A stretch of DNA of 6,027 bases from SFTJ01 sp051871555 (GTDB lineage: Bacteria; Bacteroidota; Bacteroidia; Bacteroidales; Muribaculaceae), in NCBI GenBank assembly GCA_051871555.1, contig JBJECZ010000117.1, positions 1 through 6,027 of the forward strand, written 5' to 3'. The translations under genes were made by a program, and so were the position numbers. Below the pieces are notes generated by a model. It worked only from the letters and a program-made list of their open reading frames with translations. It searched no databases and was not told the DNA's origin. This document shows positions 1 to 6,027 of this stretch, one piece after another (within the stretch, counting starts at the first letter, position 1; every line of letters begins with the position of its first letter).

Positions 1-71
1 AACTGAAAATCAGCGAATAAAAATTTTTCTCCAAAAAAGTGACGAAAACAGGAAGTAATAGCGGAATTTAC

Positions 72-126
72 AACCATTTGGCATAATCGGCAGCTTCAAC
101 AAGTGAAACCATTCGCCATGCCAAAT
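72..126. repeat. Short direct and inverted repeat cluster
   Basis: AACCATTTGGCAT (72-84) and AACCATTCGCCAT (107-119) match at 11 of 13 positions. ATTTGGCAT (76-84) is also a perfect 9-base inverted partner of ATGCCAAAT (118-126). The cluster lies just downstream of a candidate minus-strand promoter, so it would be in a 5' leader. It could be an operator or an RNA fold. A single 9-base inverted repeat at this spacing is expected about once by chance in a window of this size, so the evidence is weak. Confidence 0.3.
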
Positions 127-151
127 AACTGCGTTAAACTTTTATTCACAA

Positions 152-181
152 CAAAGTTAAAAAAAATTTCGCTAATTCAAA
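152..181 (-). promoter_or_regulatory. Candidate Bacteroidetes-type promoter pointing out of the left edge
   Basis: On the minus strand, TTTG (181-178) is followed after 18 bases by TAACTTTG (159-152). This fits the known Bacteroidetes pattern of a TTTG -33 box and a TAnnTTTG -7 box. Transcription would start near 145 and run leftward, giving a leader of at least 140 bases before any gene outside the window. The spacer is A/T-rich, as expected. It lies downstream of the GH3 terminator, which is a sensible place for the next unit to begin. Confidence 0.5.
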
Positions 182-223
182 AATAATATTAACCACCCTT
201 TCTCCGCCAACCCCTCCCATTAC

Positions 224-243
224 GGTCGTATGGCAATACGCCC
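224..243. repeat. Small dyad between terminator and promoter
   Basis: CGTAT (227-231) and ATACG (236-240) form a perfect 5-base dyad around a 4-base centre, GGCA. After one mismatch it is extended by two further G-C pairs. No T-run follows on either strand, so it is not a terminator. It lies about 45 bases upstream of the candidate promoter at 152-181 and could be an operator, but it is short. Confidence 0.25.
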
Positions 244-262
244 TAAATCACACACCATTTCG

Positions 263-301
263 AAGAAAAGGCCTGCAACCGCGCGGCGGCTACAGACCTC
301 T
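263..301 (-). terminator. Intrinsic terminator of the GH3 gene
   Basis: On the minus strand GGTCTGTAGCC (298-288) pairs with GGTTGCAGGCC (280-270) over 11 positions, three of them G-U. Two more G-C pairs close the inner loop to CGC. Outside the stem AGA/TTT extends the helix, and the 3' side runs into TTTTCTT. The stem begins 35 bases after the GH3 stop codon. This is a canonical stem plus T-run and marks the end of the transcription unit. Confidence 0.8.
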
Positions 302-333
302 ATATCTTTACTGCGGCTCAACACCGCCACGCA

Positions 334-2556
334 TCAATGAATTTGGTAGTTGTCGCCTGTGAGCGTAAGGCTGCACGAAACGGCATCGACGTAGCGTGGC
401 TGACCGCCACCCACTGCAATCTGCAGTGTCCCGGCTTTTTCAATCCAGTTGCCTTGTTGAGTAGTCAGCGACAGGTCGTGAGGCGTCAATTCAAATTCAA
501 CGGTTTGACTCTCGCCTGCCTTCAGGTGAATGCGTTTAAAGCCCTTGAGCGAGCACAGCGGCACCATGTCGATACCATTTTGAGGATGTGTCACATAAAG
601 CTGAGCCACCTCGTCGCCATCGCGCTTACCGGTGTTAGTCACCGTGGCTTTCACCTTCACATTTGTGCCTGTGACAGCACTCGCCACGCATTGGATGTTG
701 CTATAAGCAAAAGTTGTATAGCTCAAGCCGAATCCAAATGGATAAAGTGGTTTTCCCTTGAAATAACGATAGGTGCGTCCTGCCATCGAATAGTGTTCGA
801 ACGGAGGCAGGTCGTCGGCGCTGGCATATACGGTCACTGGCAAGCGACCGCCAGGGTTATAATCGCCGAACAACACATCGGCAATGGCATCGCCGGCAGC
901 CTGACCGCCATACCATGCCTGAAGGATAGCATCGACATTGCGATTTTCCCATTCCATAGCCATAGCTGAGCCCGACATATTCACTACAATCACCTTTTTG
1001 CCTGTTTTCTTCAATTCTTTGAGCAATTCTTTCTGCAAATCGGGCAGTTCGATGTTCGAGCGGTCGCCGGAATTGAATCCTGCATAACCACCAGCTCCGG
1101 CATCGCCAGCCTCGCCCTCATAGTCAGCGCTCAAACCGCAAACAAACACAATAACATCGCTCTTGGCGGCACGTTTAGCCACCTCCTTGAAGCACGGAGC
1201 ATCGTCCAACGGCTTCACTAATCCACAGCCTTGCTGATAGTCAACCTTGATTTTGCCCGCAAAGCGACGTTCGAGTGCCATGAGCGGAGTTACGATTTCG
1301 GAAGGAGTGCCGAAATAGTTGGCAAGCTGCGTAGAAGGATTATTGGCGTTAGGACCAACAAGCGCAATGCTCTTGATTTTTTTTGCATTGAGCGGAAGTA
1401 TGCCGTTGTTCTTAAGCAGAACCATCGATTCCTGCGCCATTTTGCGAGCGTGCTGCTTGTGGGCATCACATTCGAGCACGTCACGACCGATGGTTGCGTA
1501 TGGGTCGCAGCCGGCAGGGTCGAACATACCTATTTTGAAAAGAATGCGCAGCAGTCGGGCAAGCGAAGTGTTGACGTCGCGCTCGCTGTGCAAGCCACGG
1601 CGCACACCCTCAGCCAATTGCTTATACAAATTGCCACATTCGAGGTCGGTGCCAGCAAGCAGCGCGTCGCTCATTGCCGTTGTGGCATCGGTATGGGTCT
1701 TGTGGTCGTTATAAAAATCGTTCATCGCGCCGCAGTCGGTGGTTACATAGCCAGTGAATTGCCATTGATTACGCAAGATGTCAACCATCAGCGGGTCGTT
1801 TCCACAACAAGGTTGACCGTTCAAGCGGTTGTAGGCACACATCACACCATGAACGTGCGACTTGGTCACCAGCTCGTAGAACGCAGGCAAATAAGTGTCC
1901 CACAAATCGAAGTCCGATGGGCGGGCGTCGAAAACGTGGCGGCTGCTTTCGGGGCCACTGTGCACAGCAAAGTGCTTGGCACAAGCCACGGCCTTCAAAT
2001 AAAACGGGTCGTTGCCTTCCAAGCCACGCACAATTGCGTCGCCCATCTTGGCAGTGAGATATGGGTCTTCACCGTAGGTTTCCTGTCCACGTCCCCAACG
2101 CGGGTCGCGGAAAATGTTGATGTTTGGAGTCCAATAAGTTAAGCCTCGATATTGAGCAATGCCTTTGCCTTTCTTTAATGCCTCGTTATATAACGCACGG
2201 CCTTCGGTGGCACAAATGTCGCCCATTCGCTGTAGCGACGGAGCATTAAACGTGGCAGCCATGGCAATGGCTTGCGGAAACGATGTCACTTTTTCGGGCG
2301 TGCGAGCCACACCGTGAAGCGTTTCGTTCCACCAATTGTAAGCCGGGATGCCAAGTCGCTCGATTGCCGGCGAGGCATGCTTCATCATCTGCACTTTTTC
2401 ATCGAGTGTTAATCGACCAATCAAGTCGCTCACACGTTCTTCAAGCGGTAAATTAGGATTGCGGAAAGGTAACTGCGACACCTCTTGCGCCATTGCAGCA
2501 GTGCTCAGCACTGCTGCGCAACCCGCAACCATAATCTTTGCCATTAATTTTTTCAT
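334..2556 (-). CDS. Secreted glycoside hydrolase family 3, beta-xylosidase/beta-glucosidase type
   Basis: An exo-acting GH3 enzyme that removes terminal beta-linked sugars from oligosaccharides, probably in the periplasm. Residues 1-23 are a signal peptide ending in AMA before QE. The N-terminal barrel carries WWNETLHGVAR (75-85), KHFAVHSGPE (194-203) and GYVTTDCGAM (269-278). In the last of these, D274 is the expected catalytic nucleophile. The T/SDCGA form and the WWNE-LHGV motif are typical of the beta-xylosidase branch, so xylosidase (or arabinofuranosidase) is favoured over glucosidase. The second sandwich domain spans about 395-575, with E480 or E482 as acid/base candidate and GDRSNIELPDLQ (497-508). 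A fibronectin III-like domain covers about 630-720. At 740 residues it lacks the inserted PA14 domain that lengthens many relatives. The ATG was chosen because it directly precedes the signal peptide; its leader is A/T-rich with no Shine-Dalgarno. It follows the upstream gene by 27 bases, which implies co-transcription. Family assignment is secure; substrate is not. Confidence 0.95.
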   Translation of the reverse strand: MKKLMAKIMVAGCAAVLSTAAMAQEVSQLPFRNPNLPLEERVSDLIGRLTLDEKVQMMKHASPAIERLGIPAYNWWNETLHGVARTPEKVTSFPQAIAMAATFNAPSLQRMGDICATEGRALYNEALKKGKGIAQYRGLTYWTPNINIFRDPRWGRGQETYGEDPYLTAKMGDAIVRGLEGNDPFYLKAVACAKHFAVHSGPESSRHVFDARPSDFDLWDTYLPAFYELVTKSHVHGVMCAYNRLNGQPCCGNDPLMVDILRNQWQFTGYVTTDCGAMNDFYNDHKTHTDATTAMSDALLAGTDLECGNLYKQLAEGVRRGLHSERDVNTSLARLLRILFKIGMFDPAGCDPYATIGRDVLECDAHKQHARKMAQESMVLLKNNGILPLNAKKIKSIALVGPNANNPSTQLANYFGTPSEIVTPLMALERRFAGKIKVDYQQGCGLVKPLDDAPCFKEVAKRAAKSDVIVFVCGLSADYEGEAGDAGAGGYAGFNSGDRSNIELPDLQKELLKELKKTGKKVIVVNMSGSAMAMEWENRNVDAILQAWYGGQAAGDAIADVLFGDYNPGGRLPVTVYASADDLPPFEHYSMAGRTYRYFKGKPLYPFGFGLSYTTFAYSNIQCVASAVTGTNVKVKATVTNTGKRDGDEVAQLYVTHPQNGIDMVPLCSLKGFKRIHLKAGESQTVEFELTPHDLSLTTQQGNWIEKAGTLQIAVGGGQPRYVDAVSCSLTLTGDNYQIH

Positions 2557-2583
2557 ATTATATAGAATTATTTAGTGTCATTT

Positions 2584-4863
2584 TTAATAACCGGCAGCGC
2601 GGCTCAAGCGGAATTGCTGCACCGATTTGCCGTTTTCCATGCGGTGAAGTGTCCAATGATTGCCGTCGGGCAATGCCTCGAGATGCCAATCGAGTTCGGG
2701 ACGCATAAGCATCTTCTTGATGTGGCGAGGGAAAGCGTTGGCGTGGCGAGCGTCTTCCCAAGTGCGTATAGCAGCAAAGATGGCATCTTTCTGCGGACAC
2801 TTTTCAACATCCTTTTGATTGAGTGTGAGGAAATAAGTTGCGCCGTAGCCACACGAAATGGCTTCGATATGTTCATACTGTGCCACATACGAGGTGTCGA
2901 CAATTGCAAAGTTGCCGCCAAACGAAACAGGATAGTAATTCGAAAAAGTCACATCGCGAAGGTCCTTGCCTTGGCTTGTAGTGCTACCCCACTCGCGAGT
3001 GTCAACATCGTAGAGGTTTTTGCCACCGCCAACATTCCACATGCTTTGATAGTGCCACGAACCTTCCGACAGCGTTGCACCCGAGAAGCGCAGATAAGGC
3101 ACGCCAAGTTCTTTTGCGTGGTCAAACATATTGCGGAAGAAGCGCTTCACCGAATAATAGCCGTGACCGTTGTTGAAAAGGAACTCTTGACCATCGAAGT
3201 CGTACATCGTAACGCCACTATTTTTTGCCACTTCGGCATAATAGCGAGCAATTTCGTCCTGCAAAGCCATGTTCGGAATGATGCCTTCATAGCCATAGTT
3301 GATAGTAACTTGCAACTTATCAACAACATCGCCGGCACTATGGCTTGCAGCCGTTGTGTTCCAATAGCCACGTTTCACATTCAGCAACCGGTAAGGTTTT
3401 GTGTCTGACACACCCAAATAGTGAATCAGCTCTTTTCCAATCTTCACCATATTAAGGTTTTTGCAGTGCCCTTCCCACGAAGCAATTTCTTCGAGATAAG
3501 TCGGGTCGTCGATTTCGATTATCGTGTCAGTGGCGCTGATGCTGCGCATAAGCATGCGACGTTGCTGATAGCAAAGGCTGTCGCTTGGAACAGGGCTGGC
3601 ATCCTTAGTGCCTGGAGCAAGGGAGTTGGTGATGCATACACGGCCCAACATCATGCCTTCGGCTGCAGCCATATCGGCAAACTCACGGTGATTCTTGCGG
3701 CTGTTGCCGAACTTAAACGGTTTTTTGCTGCCGTCTTTGCCGTCGAGCCAACCTTCGTTAGCTCTGTCCGGTCGCAAGAAACTTTGGTCGTAGGCGTGAA
3801 TTGCAGGAAACCCCAGCGCACGGTTATATTCAATCATCTTTTCATATTGTCCGCCGGCGCACATCACGTCAGGCGAATATGCAGCAGGGTCTTTCACCCA
3901 TCGTCCGTTTACAGTTGAATAAGGCAAGCCTTCGCGCAAAACCACCTCCTGAATCACGTCGAGCAACGCAATGCTGTCGGGAGCGCCCCACAGCGCCACC
4001 GACGAGCCTTCTACATCAACATCAGGCAAAGCCTCGGTGTAGATGTGATTTGGAATATTTGCCGGCATCTTAGGGATGAGCGAATAAAACACCTGACGCG
4101 ACTTGCGACGGTCGCGCGACATGTAGCTCAAGCCAATATTCCCGACGCTGTCCACCATGGCAGCATTTCCGTAGGTGATGCGATAATATGGCTCCTTCTT
4201 CGAATAGAACGCCACATCGCTTATGCCATCACCGCCAAGCGAAAACTCCATCCCCTCTTTCAGCCCTTCGGGCAACGGGAAACGCTTTGCGTCGGGCGTG
4301 TGCACCACATACTGGAACGGTGGTGCGTCACCCTCAATGTTGGCAGTTCCGCCAATTGTATTATCCTCGAGCGCAAGCATTCCAATGGCATAATTCACCG
4401 TTTCCGAGGTGTCGCGCGCAACACCAATTATGTCGCCCATAAGATTGTTAATCGACGTGCGCAGTGTGCCCCACTGAATAGCATCAACACCGCCACGGTC
4501 AGTAAGCTTCTCAAGCGTAAGCTTAATATATTTAGCTTTCGGCTCAACACGCACTCGCGCCTTAGCCCCGTTTTCAAAAGTCAAGTCGAAGGTGCCGTTT
4601 TTCTTGTTGAAGCCGTTTTTCACCGGCATATAAAAAGTCTTTTTCTCGCTGTCATAGAGCGAAAGCAGCGGCGATGCACTTCCTTTTACCGCAAACTCGC
4701 GCTGCGGTTTAACCGTGATGTTGCGCATGCTGGTTACAAAACCTCGCGAGTCTACACTCACCCCAAAATAATCGGTCTTGAAATCAACCGCTGCACCTAC
4801 AAAACAATTCATGCCCAGTACAGCAGCCGCCATCACAGCAAATAATCTAAATCTCTTTTTCAT
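2584..4863 (-). CDS. Secreted unassigned protein, beta-sandwich plus TIM-barrel-like domain; candidate glycoside hydrolase
   Basis: I cannot name the family. Residues 1-24 are a signal peptide (MKKRFRLFAV start, VGA before AVD), so the protein is exported. Residues 27 to about 265 are rich in alternating strands and look like the N-terminal beta-sandwich of many glycosidases. From about 285 to 690 the pattern suggests an alpha/beta barrel. Its later part holds the striking MYDFDGQE (553-560) followed by NNGHGYYSVKRFF (564-576); D555, D557 and E560 are candidate catalytic acids. Between about 440 and 518 an apparent insert carries VKIGKELIHYLGV and KRGYWNTTAASHSAGDVV. The last 70 residues look like a small strand-rich tail. 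An N at -1 before C20 argues against a lipoprotein. The gene is the first of a probable two-gene operon with the GH3 enzyme, which supports a role in glycan breakdown. Proteins of this general look are, from memory, annotated as hypothetical in Bacteroidetes; the hydrolase role is inference. Confidence 0.85.
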   Translation of the reverse strand: MKKRFRLFAVMAAAVLGMNCFVGAAVDFKTDYFGVSVDSRGFVTSMRNITVKPQREFAVKGSASPLLSLYDSEKKTFYMPVKNGFNKKNGTFDLTFENGAKARVRVEPKAKYIKLTLEKLTDRGGVDAIQWGTLRTSINNLMGDIIGVARDTSETVNYAIGMLALEDNTIGGTANIEGDAPPFQYVVHTPDAKRFPLPEGLKEGMEFSLGGDGISDVAFYSKKEPYYRITYGNAAMVDSVGNIGLSYMSRDRRKSRQVFYSLIPKMPANIPNHIYTEALPDVDVEGSSVALWGAPDSIALLDVIQEVVLREGLPYSTVNGRWVKDPAAYSPDVMCAGGQYEKMIEYNRALGFPAIHAYDQSFLRPDRANEGWLDGKDGSKKPFKFGNSRKNHREFADMAAAEGMMLGRVCITNSLAPGTKDASPVPSDSLCYQQRRMLMRSISATDTIIEIDDPTYLEEIASWEGHCKNLNMVKIGKELIHYLGVSDTKPYRLLNVKRGYWNTTAASHSAGDVVDKLQVTINYGYEGIIPNMALQDEIARYYAEVAKNSGVTMYDFDGQEFLFNNGHGYYSVKRFFRNMFDHAKELGVPYLRFSGATLSEGSWHYQSMWNVGGGKNLYDVDTREWGSTTSQGKDLRDVTFSNYYPVSFGGNFAIVDTSYVAQYEHIEAISCGYGATYFLTLNQKDVEKCPQKDAIFAAIRTWEDARHANAFPRHIKKMLMRPELDWHLEALPDGNHWTLHRMENGKSVQQFRLSRAAGY

Positions 4864-4919
4864 AAAAAATTAATCTTTCGTTAGCTTAGTGTTTTAGGTT
4901 CGTTATTATGAGTCAATAC

Positions 4920-4987
4920 ACATTTCACCGCAAATTTAATGAAAACATTTCACTCAACACCTACACTATATAACTTATCACTTTCAC
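4920..4987. repeat. Repeated GTGAAATGT motif around the promoter
   Basis: On the minus strand GTGAAATGT occurs perfectly at 4953-4945 and 4928-4920, with starts 25 bases apart. A partial copy, GTGAAAGTG, lies at 4987-4979. The two perfect copies flank the candidate -7 box at 4938-4931. Direct repeats placed this way can be regulator-binding sites, but no regulator is visible in the window and the motif is short. Confidence 0.35.
4931..4958 (-). promoter_or_regulatory. Candidate promoter for the two-gene operon
   Basis: On the minus strand TAAATTTG (4938-4931) matches the Bacteroidetes -7 box TAnnTTTG exactly. The only -33 candidate is GTTG (4958-4955), 16 bases upstream, which is one base off consensus and a little close. 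Transcription would begin near 4924 and leave a leader of about 60 bases. The weak -33 box would suit a promoter that needs an activator. Confidence 0.4.
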
Positions 4988-5039
4988 AATCTTACGATAA
5001 CAACGCACATTCCTCGTCACGCCACCCATTCACTAATCT

Positions 5040-5199
5040 TAGCCAATTTGAAAATAGGCACACGCGGCAAAGCGTTTATGGCTCACGCCTACCTTTCACG
5101 CTTCACGGTCGAGCATGTCTCGGCGACAGACGGGGTGAGTGCAGCGCCACTTCGCATTATCGGTGTTTCCACACGATTTTTCGCCATTATAAACGAGTG
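5040..5199. other. GC-rich intergenic block with small hairpins, nature unknown
   Basis: The block stands out from the A/T-rich flank. On the minus strand it can form GGC-GTGA-GCC (5089-5080, a GNRA-type loop), CGAG-ACATG-CTCG (5122-5110), and a bulged hairpin with a GGAA loop around 5176-5160. It also holds a 32-codon ATG frame on the minus strand (5187-5089) and a 40-codon ATG frame on the plus strand (5078-5200). The plus frame is part of a stop-free run that starts near 4941. Neither has a convincing initiation region. It may be a dispersed intergenic element, a structured RNA or a gene remnant; I cannot decide between these from one copy. Confidence 0.35.
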
Positions 5200-5238
5200 A
5201 AAAAAGCCGGCGATGCCGCAACAAGCAGCACCGCCAGC
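5200..5238 (-). terminator. Strong intrinsic terminator after the toroid-protein gene
   Basis: On the minus strand GCTGGCGGTGCTGC (5238-5225) pairs with GCGGCATCGCCGGC (5219-5206) along all 14 positions, with three G-U pairs and a TTGTT loop. It is followed at once by six T (5205-5200). It begins 29 bases after the stop codon. It should separate this gene's transcript from the operon to its left. The plus strand has no T-run after the stem, so it is one-directional. Confidence 0.88.
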
Positions 5239-5267
5239 AAAAACCGTCTTACTGATGGCATAGGTCT

Positions 5268-6027
5268 TTATTTAATTACGATTACGGCTGATTTTCCTTT
5301 CTTCACTGTCACTTTTTGTGTCCAGTTGACGAATGCGTTGTCGCCAAGCGGTTTGGCAGCTTGATTTGCATCTTCGGCAAACACTGTGAGGGTGGCATCG
5401 TAGTCAGTTGGGTTGTGTACCGTTATTCGCAATTGGTTTCGTTTGCTTTCAATATTTTTAACCGTTAAATGGTCAAACATATATGCTTTTTGCAAATCGG
5501 TGCGCACATACAATCCTGGTATTTCAATAGCCATAAATGCGCCGTTGGTTTCATTCCAGCCGGTTTTTCCGCCGTCACCGCGCGAGCCTCGGCTGTCGGC
5601 ATCGCAGTATGTAAGTCGTTCGGTGATTTTTCCGTTAGGCTGAATGCCCTCGGCATGAGCATGTATGATGTCGCGCAACAACTCGGCATACAGCTCATTG
5701 CCTGTTGTGCGATATAATTTAAACAGAGCGTCGCCCGACTGGGTGCAGAATCCAGGAGCGCCGTGCTTGTTTTGTGTGCTTGCCCACACTGCACCGGTGA
5801 GGTTGGCGCCCAACTTATATAGCGCAGTTTCCTTTGGCAAAACGTAGGGGAACGACACTGTCCAAGTGGCACATAAATTAGCCAAGTCGGCCGACTGATG
5901 CAGATACATTTCATCGCCCGTGATTTCGTACATCGTCATAAGCGAAGTCATAAAAGCGCAAGCTGTTTCGCTGTCGGCATTCTGCAAGATGTCGCCACAG
6001 CCGCCCGAAGTAAACCCTACAATAGCG
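5268..6027 (-). CDS. C-terminal part of a probable six-hairpin (alpha/alpha toroid) glycosidase-like protein, 5' end outside window
   Basis: The frame stays open to the right edge, reading AIVGFTSGGCGDI before the first possible start (a TTG at 5987), so 252 C-terminal residues are visible and the true start lies outside. Visible residues 1-125 show repeated helical hairpins such as ETACAFMTSLMTMYEITGDE (20-39) and SGDALFKLYRTTGNELYAEL (97-116), in the style of (alpha/alpha)6 barrel glycosidases. NKHGAPGFCTQSGDALF (86-102) and GWNETNGAFMAIEIPGLYV (156-174) look like conserved, possibly active-site, segments; D149-E159 is a charged, glycine-rich loop. Residues about 186-252 are strand-rich (RITVHNPTDYDATLTVFAED) and resemble a C-terminal beta domain. 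No family name can be given. An enzymatic role on glycans is inferred from the fold pattern and the GH3 neighbour. A strong terminator follows, so it ends its own transcription unit. Confidence 0.8.
   Translation of the reverse strand, partial: AIVGFTSGGCGDILQNADSETACAFMTSLMTMYEITGDEMYLHQSADLANLCATWTVSFPYVLPKETALYKLGANLTGAVWASTQNKHGAPGFCTQSGDALFKLYRTTGNELYAELLRDIIHAHAEGIQPNGKITERLTYCDADSRGSRGDGGKTGWNETNGAFMAIEIPGLYVRTDLQKAYMFDHLTVKNIESKRNQLRITVHNPTDYDATLTVFAEDANQAAKPLGDNAFVNWTQKVTVKKGKSAVIVIK

Larger units (their letters stand above)
1..262. other. Gene-free left flank, A/T-rich
   Basis: No convincing coding region is visible on either strand. The stretch lies beyond the terminator of the GH3 gene. 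It contains a candidate minus-strand promoter (152-181), a small dyad (224-243), and a cluster of short direct and inverted repeats (72-126) that would fall in the leader of a gene beyond the left edge. The longest minus-strand reading in the leader from an ATG is a 24-codon frame starting at 85 (MPNGCKFRYYF...), which I do not regard as a gene. The rest is A/T-rich with no recognised motif. Confidence 0.6.
4864..5199. other. Intergenic region upstream of the TIM-barrel gene
   Basis: About 340 bases lie between the terminator of the upstream gene and the start of the 759-residue protein. The 120 bases next to that gene are A/T-rich and hold a candidate promoter and 9-base direct repeats. The distal part, roughly 5040-5199, is GC-richer, resembles neither a promoter nor an obvious gene, and contains several short hairpins. 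No normal-sized gene is supported here. The leader just before the ATG is A/T-rich with no Shine-Dalgarno, as is usual in this phylum. Confidence 0.6.

Noticed and set aside
19..28. AAAAATTTTT palindrome
   Set aside because: A simple A/T run in an A/T-rich flank, expected by chance, with no GC stem to make a terminator.
1231..2142. Plus-strand open frame of about 300 codons
   Set aside because: It lies wholly opposite the GH3 gene, whose motifs are unmistakable. The translation has no domain-like pattern.
2575..3408. Plus-strand open frame of about 277 codons
   Set aside because: It is antisense to the 759-residue gene and is explained by that gene's codon use; no signal or motif supports it.
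4045..4845. Plus-strand open frame of about 266 codons
   Set aside because: It is antisense to the 5' half of the 759-residue gene and rich in residues typical of shadow frames (R, H, C, S).
4804..4863. Lipoprotein signal in the 759-residue protein
   Set aside because: C20 is preceded by G-M-N, which does not fit the lipobox; an ordinary cleavage after VGA is more likely.
4939..5364. Plus-strand 141-codon frame across the intergenic region
   Set aside because: It runs through a strong minus-strand terminator and into the antisense of the toroid gene. Its composition (S, T, R, H) is not protein-like.
5985..5987. TTG as the start of the toroid gene
   Set aside because: The frame is open upstream to the window edge with plausible coding sequence (FTSGGCGD), so the gene is truncated by the window rather than starting here.
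1..6027. tRNA, rRNA, CRISPR array, insertion sequence or phage module
   Set aside because: No cloverleaf, regularly spaced repeats, transposase frame or terminal inverted repeats were seen. The tail-like motif is confined to one small segment of a secreted protein.

Overview
The window looks like chromosomal DNA from a member of the Bacteroidales (a gut Bacteroides, Prevotella or Muribaculaceae relative). This is inferred from four things: secreted carbohydrate-active enzymes on one strand, A/T-rich gene leaders with no Shine-Dalgarno, promoter-like TAnnTTTG boxes of the Bacteroidetes sigma type, and moderate GC genes separated by A/T-rich gaps. No RNA gene, insertion sequence or CRISPR array was seen.

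All three genes read leftward on the minus strand. From right to left (transcription order) they are: the 3' part of a large probable six-hairpin (alpha/alpha toroid) glycosidase-like protein cut by the right edge (5268-6027); a strong intrinsic terminator (5200-5238); a roughly 400-base intergenic region with an unusual GC-rich block and a candidate promoter; a 759-residue secreted protein of unassigned family, read as a beta-sandwich plus a TIM-barrel-like catalytic domain with a small inserted domain (2584-4863); and, 27 bases later, a secreted GH3 enzyme of the beta-xylosidase type (334-2556), closed by a second intrinsic terminator (263-301). The left 260 bases hold no gene but contain a good candidate promoter that points out of the window.

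The layout suggests part of a polysaccharide-utilisation locus. The TIM-barrel protein and the GH3 enzyme appear to form a two-gene operon bounded by terminators, with the toroid protein as the last gene of the preceding unit. A reasonable inference is that the two unassigned proteins process a plant or host glycan and the GH3 enzyme trims the oligosaccharides to monosaccharides in the periplasm. No SusC/SusD pair or regulator is visible, so the substrate cannot be stated. The least explained parts are the 759-residue protein and the GC-rich intergenic block.
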